Below, one piece after another: positions 45,760 through 54,739 of a stretch of 64,000 bases of DNA (the stretch's first letter is position 1; each line of letters begins with the position of its first letter). Source of the DNA: Lysinibacillus louembei (lineage in GTDB: Bacteria > Bacillota > Bacilli > Bacillales_A > Planococcaceae); the NCBI RefSeq assembly GCF_033880585.1, contig NZ_CP137624.1:496001-560000 (forward strand), given 5' to 3'. Under the pieces are notes generated by a model that searched no databases, had not been told where the DNA came from, and was given only the letters and a program-made list of their open reading frames with translations. Position numbers and translations under genes: made by a program.

Positions 45760-46533
45760 ATGCAAAAAACTTCACGTACGACGATTCGCAAAGTAAATGG
45801 AGATTGTTTAACGCCAATTGTACTTTTTAATAGACTGCAAGGAACGCAAAAGTTTTTATTGGAAAGCGCCACAAAGCATGAAACAACTGGGCGCTACTCC
45901 TTTATTGGAGCAAACCCACGCAAGACATATAAAGGCAAAGGAGATACGCTACAGGAAATTAGCCATGTCACATATAGCCATCATGGCGACTTAATTCAAT
46001 CGCTCAAGCAAATGATGCCACGTATTTCACAGCATACAGAATACCCTTTTATGGGTGGGGCAATCGGCTATATCCATGAAGATGAGATACTGTTTCAAGT
46101 ATATGATACGGTCATTATTTTTGATCATATAACTGACGAGCTTGCTATCGTGCATACAAATATTGAAATCGAGCAGCAAACACCTAATTTAGATGCACTA
46201 ATTGAGCAATTGATGAATGGAACTACAGCAGACGCTCAGAACAAGGCTTTTGCGGATTACCGCAAATTCCGATTAGAGCAAAGAGCTTCCTATTTATATT
46301 ATGTAGAATTTGCGAATAGCACTCTTATTGGCTCTTCAGCAAGTAGCACAATTAAGGTAAAAGATGGCGTGATTACGACAGCAATTCCAACGGTAAACGA
46401 ATGGGCACAGAATGGGCAGCTCCCCCCTTCTGCCCATTCAATCGACGCATTAGCAGAAGCAGTAAAAAGCGTGCCAGCAATGTTAGGCTATATCGGTTTT
46501 AATGGACAAATTGATTTTACGGTGGAGGGATAA
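45760..46533 (+). CDS. trpE: Shortened TrpE-like protein, catalytic core deleted
   Basis: Intact TrpE (anthranilate synthase component I) has about 460-515 residues; this frame has 257 and no internal stop. The N-terminal regulatory half is preserved: LLES (33-36) with GRYSFIGANP (44-53), the tryptophan-binding feedback motif, and FMGGAIGYIHED (97-108). Only fragments of the chorismate-binding half remain (YYVEFANSTLIGSSAS 180-195, MLGYIGFNGQIDF 241-253). The stretches expected to carry AGDIFQ, PIAGTRPRG, LVDLxRND and GxLTGAPK are missing, as is the C-terminal tail. It should not make anthranilate. GGAGG precedes the ATG and trpD starts 6 bases after the stop. Confidence 0.88.
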   Translation: MQKTSRTTIRKVNGDCLTPIVLFNRLQGTQKFLLESATKHETTGRYSFIGANPRKTYKGKGDTLQEISHVTYSHHGDLIQSLKQMMPRISQHTEYPFMGGAIGYIHEDEILFQVYDTVIIFDHITDELAIVHTNIEIEQQTPNLDALIEQLMNGTTADAQNKAFADYRKFRLEQRASYLYYVEFANSTLIGSSASSTIKVKDGVITTAIPTVNEWAQNGQLPPSAHSIDALAEAVKSVPAMLGYIGFNGQIDFTVEG

Positions 46534-46538
46534 GTCAT

Positions 46539-47567
46539 ATGTCATTACAACAATACACGGCGCAAATTAATCATCATGAAAGCTTACCACTTGAAGAAAT
46601 GAAGGCGGCAGCAGCGCTTATTTTCAATGAGACAACTCCTGCTCAAGATATCGCTGACTTTTTAATTGGCTTAAGCAAGAAAGGGGAAACGGCGGAAGAG
46701 GTAGCAGGTCTTGCAATCATTATGCGTGATAATGCACTGAAAATTGATGTACCAGAAGGAATTTATATGGATAACTGTGGTACAGGCGGTGATGGTCTAC
46801 AAAGCTTTAATATTAGCACAACGACCGCTTTTGTCCTCGCTGGTGGGGGCTTGCTTGTTGCCAAGCATGGCAATCGCAAAATATCGAGCGCTGCTGGCAG
46901 TTCTGACGTTTTAGAGGCATTGCAAATTCGTTTGCTCCCTTCTGTTGAGGAAACTTCCGAATTACTTGAGCAGCATGGCATCGCTTTTTTACATGCACCT
47001 AATATGCATCCGAAATTAAAGCGTATCAGTGAAATCCGTCGTTCTATTGGCAAACCAACGATTTTTAATTTAGTTGGGCCTTTGACGAACCCTGTCCCTT
47101 TAAAGACGCAATTTGTCGGCATTAATCGTCCGCATTTTACGACAGATTATGCACAGGTTTTGCATATGCTAGGTCGAGAGCGAGCAATTGTTGTTTCGGG
47201 CACACAGGGAATGGACGAAGCTTCACTAGAGGGAGAAAACACGCTTGCATTGCTTGACCGAGGTGATATTATCCCATTTAAATTACGCGCTGAAGATGTT
47301 GGTTTACGTACTATGCCTTTATCTGCAATTCGAGGTGGAGATGCACGGGAAAATGCAAAAATTTTGCTCGATTTATTAAATGGTCAGCAAAGTGCTTACT
47401 TAGATACTGTGTTACTTAATGCCGGCATCGGCTTCTTTGCATATGGATCCGCACTATCAATTAAAGAAGGTATTGAAATGGCTAGGGATAGCATTTTTTC
47501 AGGTCGTGCTTTAGAAAAGCTACAGGCTGTCGTTGCCTATTCACAGCACAAGGAGGGTGTCCAATGA
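46539..47567 (+). CDS. trpD: Anthranilate phosphoribosyltransferase
   Basis: Joins anthranilate to PRPP, step 2 of tryptophan synthesis. 342 residues, normal length. The PRPP and anthranilate sites are visible: DNCGTGGDGLQSFNIST, KHGNRKISSAAGSSDVLEAL (Lys-His-Gly-Asn-Arg), FLHAPNMHP and FNLVGPLTNP. The ATG at 46539 follows GTGGAGGGATAAGTCAT. It overlaps trpCF by 4 bases. It is apparently functional although the upstream TrpE is not, so it would need anthranilate from another source. Confidence 0.95.
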   Translation: MSLQQYTAQINHHESLPLEEMKAAAALIFNETTPAQDIADFLIGLSKKGETAEEVAGLAIIMRDNALKIDVPEGIYMDNCGTGGDGLQSFNISTTTAFVLAGGGLLVAKHGNRKISSAAGSSDVLEALQIRLLPSVEETSELLEQHGIAFLHAPNMHPKLKRISEIRRSIGKPTIFNLVGPLTNPVPLKTQFVGINRPHFTTDYAQVLHMLGRERAIVVSGTQGMDEASLEGENTLALLDRGDIIPFKLRAEDVGLRTMPLSAIRGGDARENAKILLDLLNGQQSAYLDTVLLNAGIGFFAYGSALSIKEGIEMARDSIFSGRALEKLQAVVAYSQHKEGVQ

Positions 47568-48940
47568 CCATTTTAACGAAAATTATTGACCATAAAAAAA
47601 CAGAATTAGATAGCTTACGTGCAACAGAGCCTAATTTTATCGCAACGGCAAAGCGCCCTTCTCTTTATGAACAGCTGCGTCAAACAACGACTGTACAGGT
47701 TATTGCTGAAATGAAACGTGCCTCCCCCTCAAAGGGCGATATTGCGACACATGTTGAGCCCGTTGAGCAAGCAAAGACTTATGCAGCTGCAGGTGCTGCT
47801 TGTATTTCTGTTTTGACAGAAAGTAAATTTTTCAAAGGCTCTTTCGCTGATTTAAATGCTGTGGCACGAGCTGTTGATATTCCTTTATTGTGCAAGGATT
47901 TTATCATTGATCCAGTGCAAATCGATTATGCAAAGGCTGCTGGGGCATCAGTTATTTTGCTTATTGTAGCGGCTTTAACGGATGAGGAGCTCGCTTCGTT
48001 ATATGCTTATGCAACGTCTTTAGGGCTTGATGTTTTAGTAGAGGTACATGATGTTGAAGAACTAGCACGCGCATTAAAAATCAACCCGAAAATTGTCGGT
48101 GTTAATAACCGCAATTTAAAAACATTTGAGGTAGACTTAGCGCAAACAGCAGAGGTAGCGCAGCATTTAACAAATAACGACATCGTCTTTATTAGTGAAA
48201 GTGGTATTTGGGGACCTGAGGATGTAGAGGTAGTAGCAAAGGCTGGTGCACGTGCTGTGCTCGTTGGCGAGTCCCTTATGCGTAGCGACGATGTAGTAGC
48301 AGATTTACAAGCATTGCAAATTCCATTAACAAAGGTCAAAGTTTGTGGCTTAAAAACATCTGAGCATGTTGAAGCAGCAGTGCAAGCAGGCGCAGATTTC
48401 ATCGGCTTTGTTTTCGCACCAAGCAAACGCCGCATTTCAGTGGAGGAGGCAATTGAACTTGCTAAATTGATCCCTGCTAACGTGAAAAAGGTTGGTGTAT
48501 TCGTTAATGAAGATGTAGAAACAATTCGTGCTATTGCTAAGACAGTTCCACTTGATTACATTCAATATCATGGCGATGAAACGAATGACTTTATTCAGCA
48601 AGTTGGCTTACCTGCATTAAAGGCATTTTCGGTACGTGATGCAGAGGATGTAAAAAAGGCAGCAGCTTTTAATGTAGATTATTACTTATTCGATGCACCA
48701 GGCACAGATTTCCGTGGTGGTAGCGGGCATACATTCGATTGGTCTTTGGTAGAGGAAGCAAATATTCCAAGCTCAAAGGTAATTGTTGCAGGTGGTTTAA
48801 CGGTAGCTAATGTTGCAGAGGCCGTTCAATTTGTTCATCCCGCAGCAGTCGATGTATCAAGCGGTGTAGAACGAGATGGTATAAAAGATTCCACATTAAT
48901 TCAAGCATTTATTCGCAATGCGAAAGGAGCTAAACAATGA
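47564..48940 (+). CDS. trpCF: Fused indole-3-glycerol phosphate synthase and phosphoribosylanthranilate isomerase
   Basis: One 458-residue protein carries two TIM barrels. Residues 1-250 are Trp[26 protein letters not shown], and [11 protein letters not shown]. Residues about 256-458 are Trp[36 protein letters not shown] and [11 protein letters not shown]. Both active sites look complete. Most Firmicutes have separate trpC and trpF genes; fusion is typical of enteric bacteria. The order is reading-frame continuous without a stop or linker. It overlaps trpD and trpB by 4 bases each. Confidence 0.95.
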   Translation: MTILTKIIDHKKTELDSLRATEPNFIATAKRPSLYEQLRQTTTVQVIAEMKRASPSKGDIATHVEPVEQAKTYAAAGAACISVLTESKFFKGSFADLNAVARAVDIPLLCKDFIIDPVQIDYAKAAGASVILLIVAALTDEELASLYAYATSLGLDVLVEVHDVEELARALKINPKIVGVNNRNLKTFEVDLAQTAEVAQHLTNNDIVFISESGIWGPEDVEVVAKAGARAVLVGESLMRSDDVVADLQALQIPLTKVKVCGLKTSEHVEAAVQAGADFIGFVFAPSKRRISVEEAIELAKLIPANVKKVGVFVNEDVETIRAIAKTVPLDYIQYHGDETNDFIQQVGLPALKAFSVRDAEDVKKAAAFNVDYYLFDAPGTDFRGGSGHTFDWSLVEEANIPSSKVIVAGGLTVANVAEAVQFVHPAAVDVSSGVERDGIKDSTLIQAFIRNAKGAKQ

Positions 48941-50124
48941 CAACTGTAAAAGGACGTTTCGGTGAATACGGTGGACAATTTGTGCCTGAAACATTGATGA
49001 CTCCACTTTTGGAGCTGGAGCAAGCTTATGAGGAAGCAACAAATGACTCTGAATTTTCAGCGCAATTTCAATATTATTTGCAGCAATATGTAGGGCGTGA
49101 AACACCTCTTTATTTCGCAGAGCGCCTAACAGCTAAATGTGGTGGTGCAAAAATTTATTTAAAGCGTGAAGATTTAAATCATACAGGGGCACATAAAATT
49201 AATAACGCCATTGGGCAAGCATTGCTAGCAAAGCGTATGGGTAAAAAGAAAATCGTAGCTGAAACTGGGGCAGGACAGCACGGTGTCGCAACAGCGACAG
49301 CCTGCGCATTGCTCGATTTAGAATGCATTGTTTATATGGGGGCAGAGGATGTGAAGCGTCAAGCATTGAACGTCTTCCGTATGGAATTACTTGGCGCAAA
49401 AGTTATTGCAGTTGAAAAAGGCTCTGCTACATTAAAGGATGCGGTAAATGAAGCTTTACGTCATTGGGTAACACATGTGGAGGATACACATTATATTTTA
49501 GGCTCAGCGCTTGGACCACACCCCTTCCCTACCATTGTACGCGATTTCCAACGTGTCATCGGTGATGAAACACGTGCACAAATTGTGGCACAGGAAGGGC
49601 GCTTACCAGACAGCGTTATCGCTTGTATTGGTGGTGGCAGTAATGCAATCGGCATGTTTTATCCATTTATCGAGGATGAAAATGTGCAATTAATTGGGGT
49701 TGAGGCTGCTGGTGCAGGTCTTGCAACAGGCAAGCATGCGGCAGCGATTTACGGCGCACAAAAAGGCGTGCTACATGGCGCATATATGTACTTATTGCAG
49801 GATGAAAACGGCTTTGTACAGGAGGCACACTCCATTTCAGCTGGGCTTGATTATCCAGGCGTCGGACCTGAGCATTGTTATTTGAGCGATATTGGTCGCG
49901 CACTTTATGAAAGTGTAACAGATGTGGAGGCTTTAGAAGGCGTCAAGTTGCTTGCTGAAACAGAGGGCATTTTACCCGCTTTAGAAAGTGCCCATGCTAT
50001 TTACTACGCAGCACAGCTTGCGAAATCGAAGACGGCAGATGAAATCATTGTCGTTTGTTTATCAGGTCGTGGCGATAAAGATGTGCATACATTAATTGAT
50101 ACAATTGGAGGGACAGAGGCATGA
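48937..50124 (+). CDS. trpB: Tryptophan synthase beta chain
   Basis: PLP enzyme that joins indole and serine. 395 residues. The PLP Lys lies in [13 protein letters not shown], the Gly-rich phosphate loop is GGGSNAIG, and [16 protein letters not shown] opens the protein as expected. [18 protein letters not shown] supplies the catalytic Glu region. It overlaps trpCF and trpA by 4 bases each, consistent with stoichiometric synthesis of the alpha2-beta2 complex. Confidence 0.96.
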   Translation: MTTVKGRFGEYGGQFVPETLMTPLLELEQAYEEATNDSEFSAQFQYYLQQYVGRETPLYFAERLTAKCGGAKIYLKREDLNHTGAHKINNAIGQALLAKRMGKKKIVAETGAGQHGVATATACALLDLECIVYMGAEDVKRQALNVFRMELLGAKVIAVEKGSATLKDAVNEALRHWVTHVEDTHYILGSALGPHPFPTIVRDFQRVIGDETRAQIVAQEGRLPDSVIACIGGGSNAIGMFYPFIEDENVQLIGVEAAGAGLATGKHAAAIYGAQKGVLHGAYMYLLQDENGFVQEAHSISAGLDYPGVGPEHCYLSDIGRALYESVTDVEALEGVKLLAETEGILPALESAHAIYYAAQLAKSKTADEIIVVCLSGRGDKDVHTLIDTIGGTEA

Positions 50125-50885
50125 TTCAACAAGCGATTGAGCAAGTTTTAGCACATGGTGACCGTGCGTTCGTCCCATATATTATGGCTGGAGATGGCGG
50201 CTTAGAAGCTTTAAAAACGACCATTTTGCGCTTACAGGAAATCGGTGTAACAGCCATTGAAGTAGGCATCCCTTTTACAGACCCTGTAGCGGATGGATCG
50301 ACGATTGAGCTTGCAGGACAGCGTGCATTGCAAAATGGCACTACATTAAAATCAGTCTTAGCTACACTAGCGAGCTTTGCTGAGGAAATTACTGTGCCAC
50401 TTGTTGCGATGACCTATTTAAATCCTATTTTAGCGTACGGGGCAGCAACATTCGCTCGTGATGCAAAGCAAGCAGGTATTTATGGTGTCATTATTCCGGA
50501 TATGCCGTTGGAGGAGCGTGACATTATTTATAGTGCACTACAGCAAGAGGAAATTGCGTTAATTCAGCTCATTTCTTTAACAAGCCCTGCGGAACGTATT
50601 GAAAAATTAGCTGCGGCGAGTGAAGGCTTTATTTATGCGGTCACAGTTAACGGCATTACAGGCGCACGCAGCAATTTTGCAAATGAGCTAGAAGCCCATT
50701 TTGCTAAATTGAAAGCGGCAAGCACTATCCCTGTATTAGCCGGCTTCGGCATTTCTACACCTGAGCACGTCAAAAAATTCGCCAGCTTTAGCGATGGCGT
50801 CATTGTTGGCAGTAAGATTGTTGATGCTCTTACAAATAATGATTGGACAACAATTGAAGCGTTAGTTGAGGCTTCGAAAAAGTAA
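50121..50885 (+). CDS. trpA: Tryptophan synthase alpha chain
   Basis: Cleaves indole-3-glycerol phosphate to indole, passed to TrpB through the tunnel. 254 residues, TIM barrel. The catalytic Glu lies in [19 protein letters not shown] (with the Asp in PVADG), and the phosphate site in AGFGIS and [10 protein letters not shown]. It is the last gene of the operon and ends at a strong bidirectional terminator. Confidence 0.95.
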   Translation: MIQQAIEQVLAHGDRAFVPYIMAGDGGLEALKTTILRLQEIGVTAIEVGIPFTDPVADGSTIELAGQRALQNGTTLKSVLATLASFAEEITVPLVAMTYLNPILAYGAATFARDAKQAGIYGVIIPDMPLEERDIIYSALQQEEIALIQLISLTSPAERIEKLAAASEGFIYAVTVNGITGARSNFANELEAHFAKLKAASTIPVLAGFGISTPEHVKKFASFSDGVIVGSKIVDALTNNDWTTIEALVEASKK

Positions 50886-50895
50886 CTAGCATGTA

Positions 50896-50929
50896 GAAAA
50901 AGCTCTGAAATTTTCTTCAGAGCTTTTTC
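50896..50929. terminator. Bidirectional terminator of trp operon and tdh
   Basis: The perfect 14-bp stem GAAAAAGCTCTGAA/TTCAGAGCTTTTTC lies between the converging trpA and tdh; both sides read into U-tracts. Confidence 0.88.
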
Positions 50930-50933
50930 TCAT

Positions 50934-51860
50934 TTACTTTTTCAATTTATCTAACATATCCACCGTCATTGATGCAAGATCATACTTTGCATTGAAGCCC
51001 CATTCCGCCTTTGCCGCAGAGGAATCAATCGCATTTGGCCAGCTATCTGCAATCGCTTGACGTACAGGGTCTACATCATACTCCATCGCAAAGCTTGGAA
51101 TATGCTTCTTGATTTCTGCAGCAATTTGTGAAGGTTCAAAGCTCATTGCTGAAATATTGAATGCATTACGGTGCACTAATTTAGAACCGTCTGCCTCCAT
51201 TAAATCAACAATTGCTTGCAATGCATCTGGCATATACATCATATCCATGTACGTGCCTTCTGCAATATAAGATGTATATTTCCCTTCTTCAATCGCCTTA
51301 TAGTAAATATCAACCGCATAATCTGTTGTGCCCCCACCTGGTGGTGTCGCATAAGAAATTAAGCCTGGGAAACGAACACCGCGTGTATCTAAGCCGAATC
51401 TTGTGAAATAGTAATCACATAGCAATTCACCCGCTACTTTGTTGACACCATACATCGTTGTTGGGCGCTGTAATGTATCCTGCGGCGTATTATCTTTTGG
51501 TGTCGATGGACCAAACGCACCGATCGAGCTTGGCGTGAAAAATTGCAAATTCAGCTCACGTGATACTTCCAATGCATTCATTAAGCCACCCATGTTTAAG
51601 TTCCAAGCAAACAGAGGGTTCTTCTCTGCTGTTGCTGATAACAATGCTGCCATATGAATCATTGTGTCCGCACCAAACTCCTTGGCAAGCTCATGCATGC
51701 GCTTACCATCTGTTACATCTAATATTTCAAATGGACCATCCTGCTGCGCTGCGCGAATATCCGTCGCTAAAACGGCATCTGTTCCATAAATTGTACGTAA
51801 TTTCCCCACTAACTCTGAACCAATTTGACCAAGTGCACCTGTGACAATAATTTTTTTCAT
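50934..51860 (-). CDS. tdh: L-threonine 3-dehydrogenase, short-chain (epimerase-like) type
   Basis: Oxidises threonine to 2-amino-3-oxobutyrate with NAD. 308 residues of the extended SDR fold: [15 protein letters not shown] is the nucleotide-binding Gly motif, Y-x-x-x-K is YGVNKVAGE, and the family hallmarks are [34 protein letters not shown] and [11 protein letters not shown]. The ATG at 51860 fits the Gly motif; no evidence supports the 19-residue upstream extension. The usual partner, kbl (2-amino-3-ketobutyrate ligase), is not in this window. Confidence 0.9.
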   Translation of the reverse strand: MKKIIVTGALGQIGSELVGKLRTIYGTDAVLATDIRAAQQDGPFEILDVTDGKRMHELAKEFGADTMIHMAALLSATAEKNPLFAWNLNMGGLMNALEVSRELNLQFFTPSSIGAFGPSTPKDNTPQDTLQRPTTMYGVNKVAGELLCDYYFTRFGLDTRGVRFPGLISYATPPGGGTTDYAVDIYYKAIEEGKYTSYIAEGTYMDMMYMPDALQAIVDLMEADGSKLVHRNAFNISAMSFEPSQIAAEIKKHIPSFAMEYDVDPVRQAIADSWPNAIDSSAAKAEWGFNAKYDLASMTVDMLDKLKK

Positions 51861-52063
51861 TCCCGTACCCTCCTGTGGCGTTATACATTTGTACACTGTA
51901 AAAATACAACAAAACACTGATATACAGCGTTTATTTTGTCCTTTTGCTGAAATTAATTATAAAATGTTCTTTTCAAAAACACAATCATTAATTTTATTTA
52001 TCGTTGAAAATACTATTAAATAGATAACTTAAAAGTTATGAGTACTTTCTACATACAAAAACA

Positions 52064-52099
52064 AAAAACTAGCCAGAAATTGACTTCTGGCTAGTTTTT
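52064..52099 (-). terminator. Terminator of mtnU
   Basis: The stem AAAAACTAGCCAGAA/TTCTGGCTAGTTTTT overlaps the mtnU stop codon. Read on the minus strand, the stem ends in AGTTTTT followed by TG. Confidence 0.85.
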
Positions 52100-52882
52100 C
52101 ACTACTTCTTCATATAAATTTGGTCGGCGGTCATCGTAAACTGGTATACGTGTGCGTACTTCATCTACAATGGCGAAATCAACATCGATAATGGCAAGCT
52201 CCTCATCAGCTGCACCTGTCCACAGCACCTCGCCCCAAGGCTGGATAATCATTGATTGTCCATTGAAGTTTTCTACTTTACGCGAAATTCGGTTGACCGC
52301 AATAACAAAGCATTGGTTCTCAATTGCTCGTGCTTGCAGCAACGTTTTCCAATGGTCAATACGCGGCGTAGGCCACTGCGCTGGCACAAATAGCACTTTT
52401 GCGCCTTGCAACGCATGGGAGCGTAGCCATTCTGGGAAACGAATATCGTAGCAAATGACACCCCCTGCCTCAACATCTCCTAAAGCAAAGCGGTTCATTT
52501 TATCCCCTGCCTGCAAATATAAATGCTCGTCCATTAGACGGAATAAATGCGCTTTGCTATATTCGCCAACAAGCTCGCCCTCCTTATTCAATGTATACAT
52601 CGTATTAAAAAATTTTTCGCCAACACGGATAGCGACTGAACCTCCAACAATATGGACAGCTAGCTCCTTCGCTAATTTACTTAAAAACGCTTGCGTACGC
52701 TCGCCGTTTTCATCTGCTAGCTCTGGCAACTTTTCAAGTGCATAGCCCGTATTCCACATTTCAGGTAAGACGATAATTTCAGCGCCACCTTGTGCAGCCT
52801 GACGAATAAATTGTTCCGCTCGTTCAAAGTTTTCATCTACTTTGCCAAAGCCGACATTTAATTGAATACATCCGATTTTCAT
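52091..52882 (-). CDS. mtnU: Nitrilase-superfamily amidase, likely omega-amidase MtnU
   Basis: Carbon-nitrogen hydrolase of 263 residues. The triad is visible: Glu in IIVLPEMWNTGY, Lys in GEYSKAHLFRLMDEH, Cys in GGVICYDIRFPEWL. The Bacillus orthologue (YkrU) lies beside the aminotransferase MtnE (YkrV), as here, where it is divergent; it is proposed to hydrolyse the alpha-ketoglutaramate left when MtnE uses glutamine. The ATG follows AGGAAGTG. The divergent promoter region with mtnE is 78 bases long. Confidence 0.85.
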   Translation of the reverse strand: MKIGCIQLNVGFGKVDENFERAEQFIRQAAQGGAEIIVLPEMWNTGYALEKLPELADENGERTQAFLSKLAKELAVHIVGGSVAIRVGEKFFNTMYTLNKEGELVGEYSKAHLFRLMDEHLYLQAGDKMNRFALGDVEAGGVICYDIRFPEWLRSHALQGAKVLFVPAQWPTPRIDHWKTLLQARAIENQCFVIAVNRISRKVENFNGQSMIIQPWGEVLWTGAADEELAIIDVDFAIVDEVRTRIPVYDDRRPNLYEEVVKN

Positions 52883-52960
52883 AGCTTCACTTCCTATATA
52901 GACATTTTTTCAAAAAAGCTTTACCATATTTTTATTATATTCAGAAAACGAGGGGATTGC

Positions 52961-54124
52961 ATGGAATTTTCAAAAAAACTACAGCAGTTACCGCCTCAAT
53001 TTTTTGCTTCGCTTGTGCAAAAGGTTAACGCGGCTATCGCTGAAGGGCGCGATATCATTAATTTAGGACAAGGTAATCCTGATCAGCCAACACCTATACA
53101 TATTATTGAGGCATTGCAGCAAGCTGCTGAAAACCCAGTGACGCATAAATATCCACCCTTTCGTGGCATTGCGGAGCTACGTGAGGCAGCAGCAGCGTTT
53201 TACATGCGTGAATATGGTGTATCTATCGACCCACAAACAGAGGTCGCAATTGTTGGTGGTACAAAAATTGGGCTTGTTGAGCTACCACTTGCCATCATGA
53301 ATCCTGGTGATTTAATGCTGCTACCTGATCCAGGCTATCCAGATTACTTATCAGGTGTAGCGCTTGCGGATGTGCAATTTGCCACAATGCCGCTACAAGC
53401 AGAGAATCATTTTTTGCCTAATTATGATTTATTAAGCGATGACATTAAAGCACGAGCAAAGCTTCTCTACCTTAACTATCCTAACAATCCAACAGGGGCG
53501 ATGGCAACTTATGACTTCTTTCAGGAAACGGTTGCCTTTGCTAAAAAGCATCAAATTGCTGTTGCACATGACTTCGCCTATGGTGCTATTGGTTTTGATG
53601 GCAAAAAGCCAATTAGCTTTTTACAAATAGAGGGAGCTAAAGAGGTTGGTATTGAATTTTATACATTATCAAAAACATTTAATATGGCAGGCTGGCGTGT
53701 TGGCTTTGCGGTAGGTAATGCCAAAATAATTGAGGCGATTGAATTGCTACAGGATCATTTATTTTGTAGCCTCTTCCCAGCAGTTCAACATGCAGCAGCA
53801 CATGCGCTCAATATGGAGCAAACCGTTGTTGGAGAGTTGCGAGCAGCTTATGAAAGCAGGCGCAATGTATTAATTGAGGAGGCAGCAAAAATCGGCTGGC
53901 AAGTGAAGGCACCTGCGGGTTCATTTTTTGCATGGCTTCCTGTGCCTGAAGGCTATACAAGTGAGCAATTTACCGATTTGCTATTAAATGAGGCGGATGT
54001 TGCTGTTGCCAATGGTCGAGGCTTTGGGGAATTCGGGGAAGGCTATGTGCGTGTTGGGCTTTTAGTTGAGGAGGAGCGCTTACGTGAAGCGATGCAACGC
54101 ATTGCCGCACTTCATATTTTTTAA
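52961..54124 (+). CDS. mtnE: Methionine aminotransferase of the methylthioadenosine cycle (MtnE-like)
   Basis: Fold-type I PLP aminotransferase of about 387 residues. The PLP Lys lies in YTLSKTFNMAGWRVGFAVG; LNLYPNNPTGA-like LYLNYPNNPTGAMA and INLGQGNPDQPTP are conserved. The N-terminal QQLPPQFFASLVQKVN matches YkrV/MtnE, which transaminates 4-methylthio-2-oxobutanoate to methionine with glutamine. The ATG at 52961 follows GAGGGGATTGC. No S-box is seen upstream. The neighbouring mtnU supports the call. Confidence 0.85.
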   Translation: MEFSKKLQQLPPQFFASLVQKVNAAIAEGRDIINLGQGNPDQPTPIHIIEALQQAAENPVTHKYPPFRGIAELREAAAAFYMREYGVSIDPQTEVAIVGGTKIGLVELPLAIMNPGDLMLLPDPGYPDYLSGVALADVQFATMPLQAENHFLPNYDLLSDDIKARAKLLYLNYPNNPTGAMATYDFFQETVAFAKKHQIAVAHDFAYGAIGFDGKKPISFLQIEGAKEVGIEFYTLSKTFNMAGWRVGFAVGNAKIIEAIELLQDHLFCSLFPAVQHAAAHALNMEQTVVGELRAAYESRRNVLIEEAAKIGWQVKAPAGSFFAWLPVPEGYTSEQFTDLLLNEADVAVANGRGFGEFGEGYVRVGLLVEEERLREAMQRIAALHIF

Positions 54125-54132
54125 AATTAAAG

Positions 54133-54164
54133 ACTGTTTGAAAGGAATAGCTTTTCAAACAGCC
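54133..54164 (+). terminator. Hairpin after mtnE
   Basis: CTGTTTGAAA/TTTTCAAACAG with an 8-base loop lies ten bases past the stop. It lacks a clear U-tract, so termination is likely but weak. Confidence 0.5.
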
Positions 54165-54250
54165 TTCATCTACAAGAACTATTATTTATGTCATAGCAAC
54201 AATAAATGCGTCCTAGAGAGGTTTAAAATTTTGTGCTGTGGAGGTTTTGA

Positions 54251-54690
54251 TTTATTTGCGGGTTTCTCGTTTTATTTGCGCTTTCTCAGATTTATTTGCG
54301 ACTTTCTCGTTTTATTTGCGCTTTCTCCGGTTTATTGGCGAGTTTCTCAATTTATTTGCGACTTCCCCGGTTTATTGGCGAGTTTCTCAATTTATTTGCG
54401 ACTTCCCCGGTTTATTGGCGAGTTTCTCAATTTATTTGCGACTTCCCCGGTTTATTGGCGACTTTCTCGTTTTATTTGCGACTTCCCCAGTTTATTGGCG
54501 ACTTTCTCGTTTTATTTGCGACTTCCCCGGTTTATTGGCGACTTTCTCGTTTTATTTGCGACTTCCCCAGTTTATTGGCGACTTTCTCGTTTTATTTGCG
54601 ACTTCCCCAGTTTATTGGCGAGTTTCTCGTTTTATTTGCGACTTCCCCAGTTTATTGGCGAGTTTCTCGTTTTATTTGCGACTTCCCCGA
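54251..54690. repeat. 20-bp tandem repeat array, 22 units, convergent intergenic (array 4)
   Basis: Twenty-two units step exactly 20 bp, from 54251 to 54671. Units alternate between TTTATTGGCGAGTTTCTC-AA type and TTTATTTGCGACTTCCCC-GG type, so a 40-bp higher-order repeat is visible over most of the array. The first four units are only of the TTTATTTGCG type. All three plus-strand frames stay open through the array only because 20 is not a multiple of 3 and the units lack stop codons; I do not regard it as coding. It sits between the convergent mtnE and deacetylase-like genes. Confidence 0.92.
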
Positions 54691-54739
54691 TTTCTTTAGT
54701 TACTCCATTCAAAATGAACGATGCACATAGCTAACACTA

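Noticed and set aside
54251-54690. CRISPR-like array
   Set aside because: The spacing is filled by variants of the same unit, not unique spacers, and no cas gene is nearby.
54066-54734. Three overlapping plus-strand open frames of 144-222 residues
   Set aside because: They are a by-product of the 20-bp repeats, which carry no stop in any plus frame; no ribosome binding site or conserved protein is seen.
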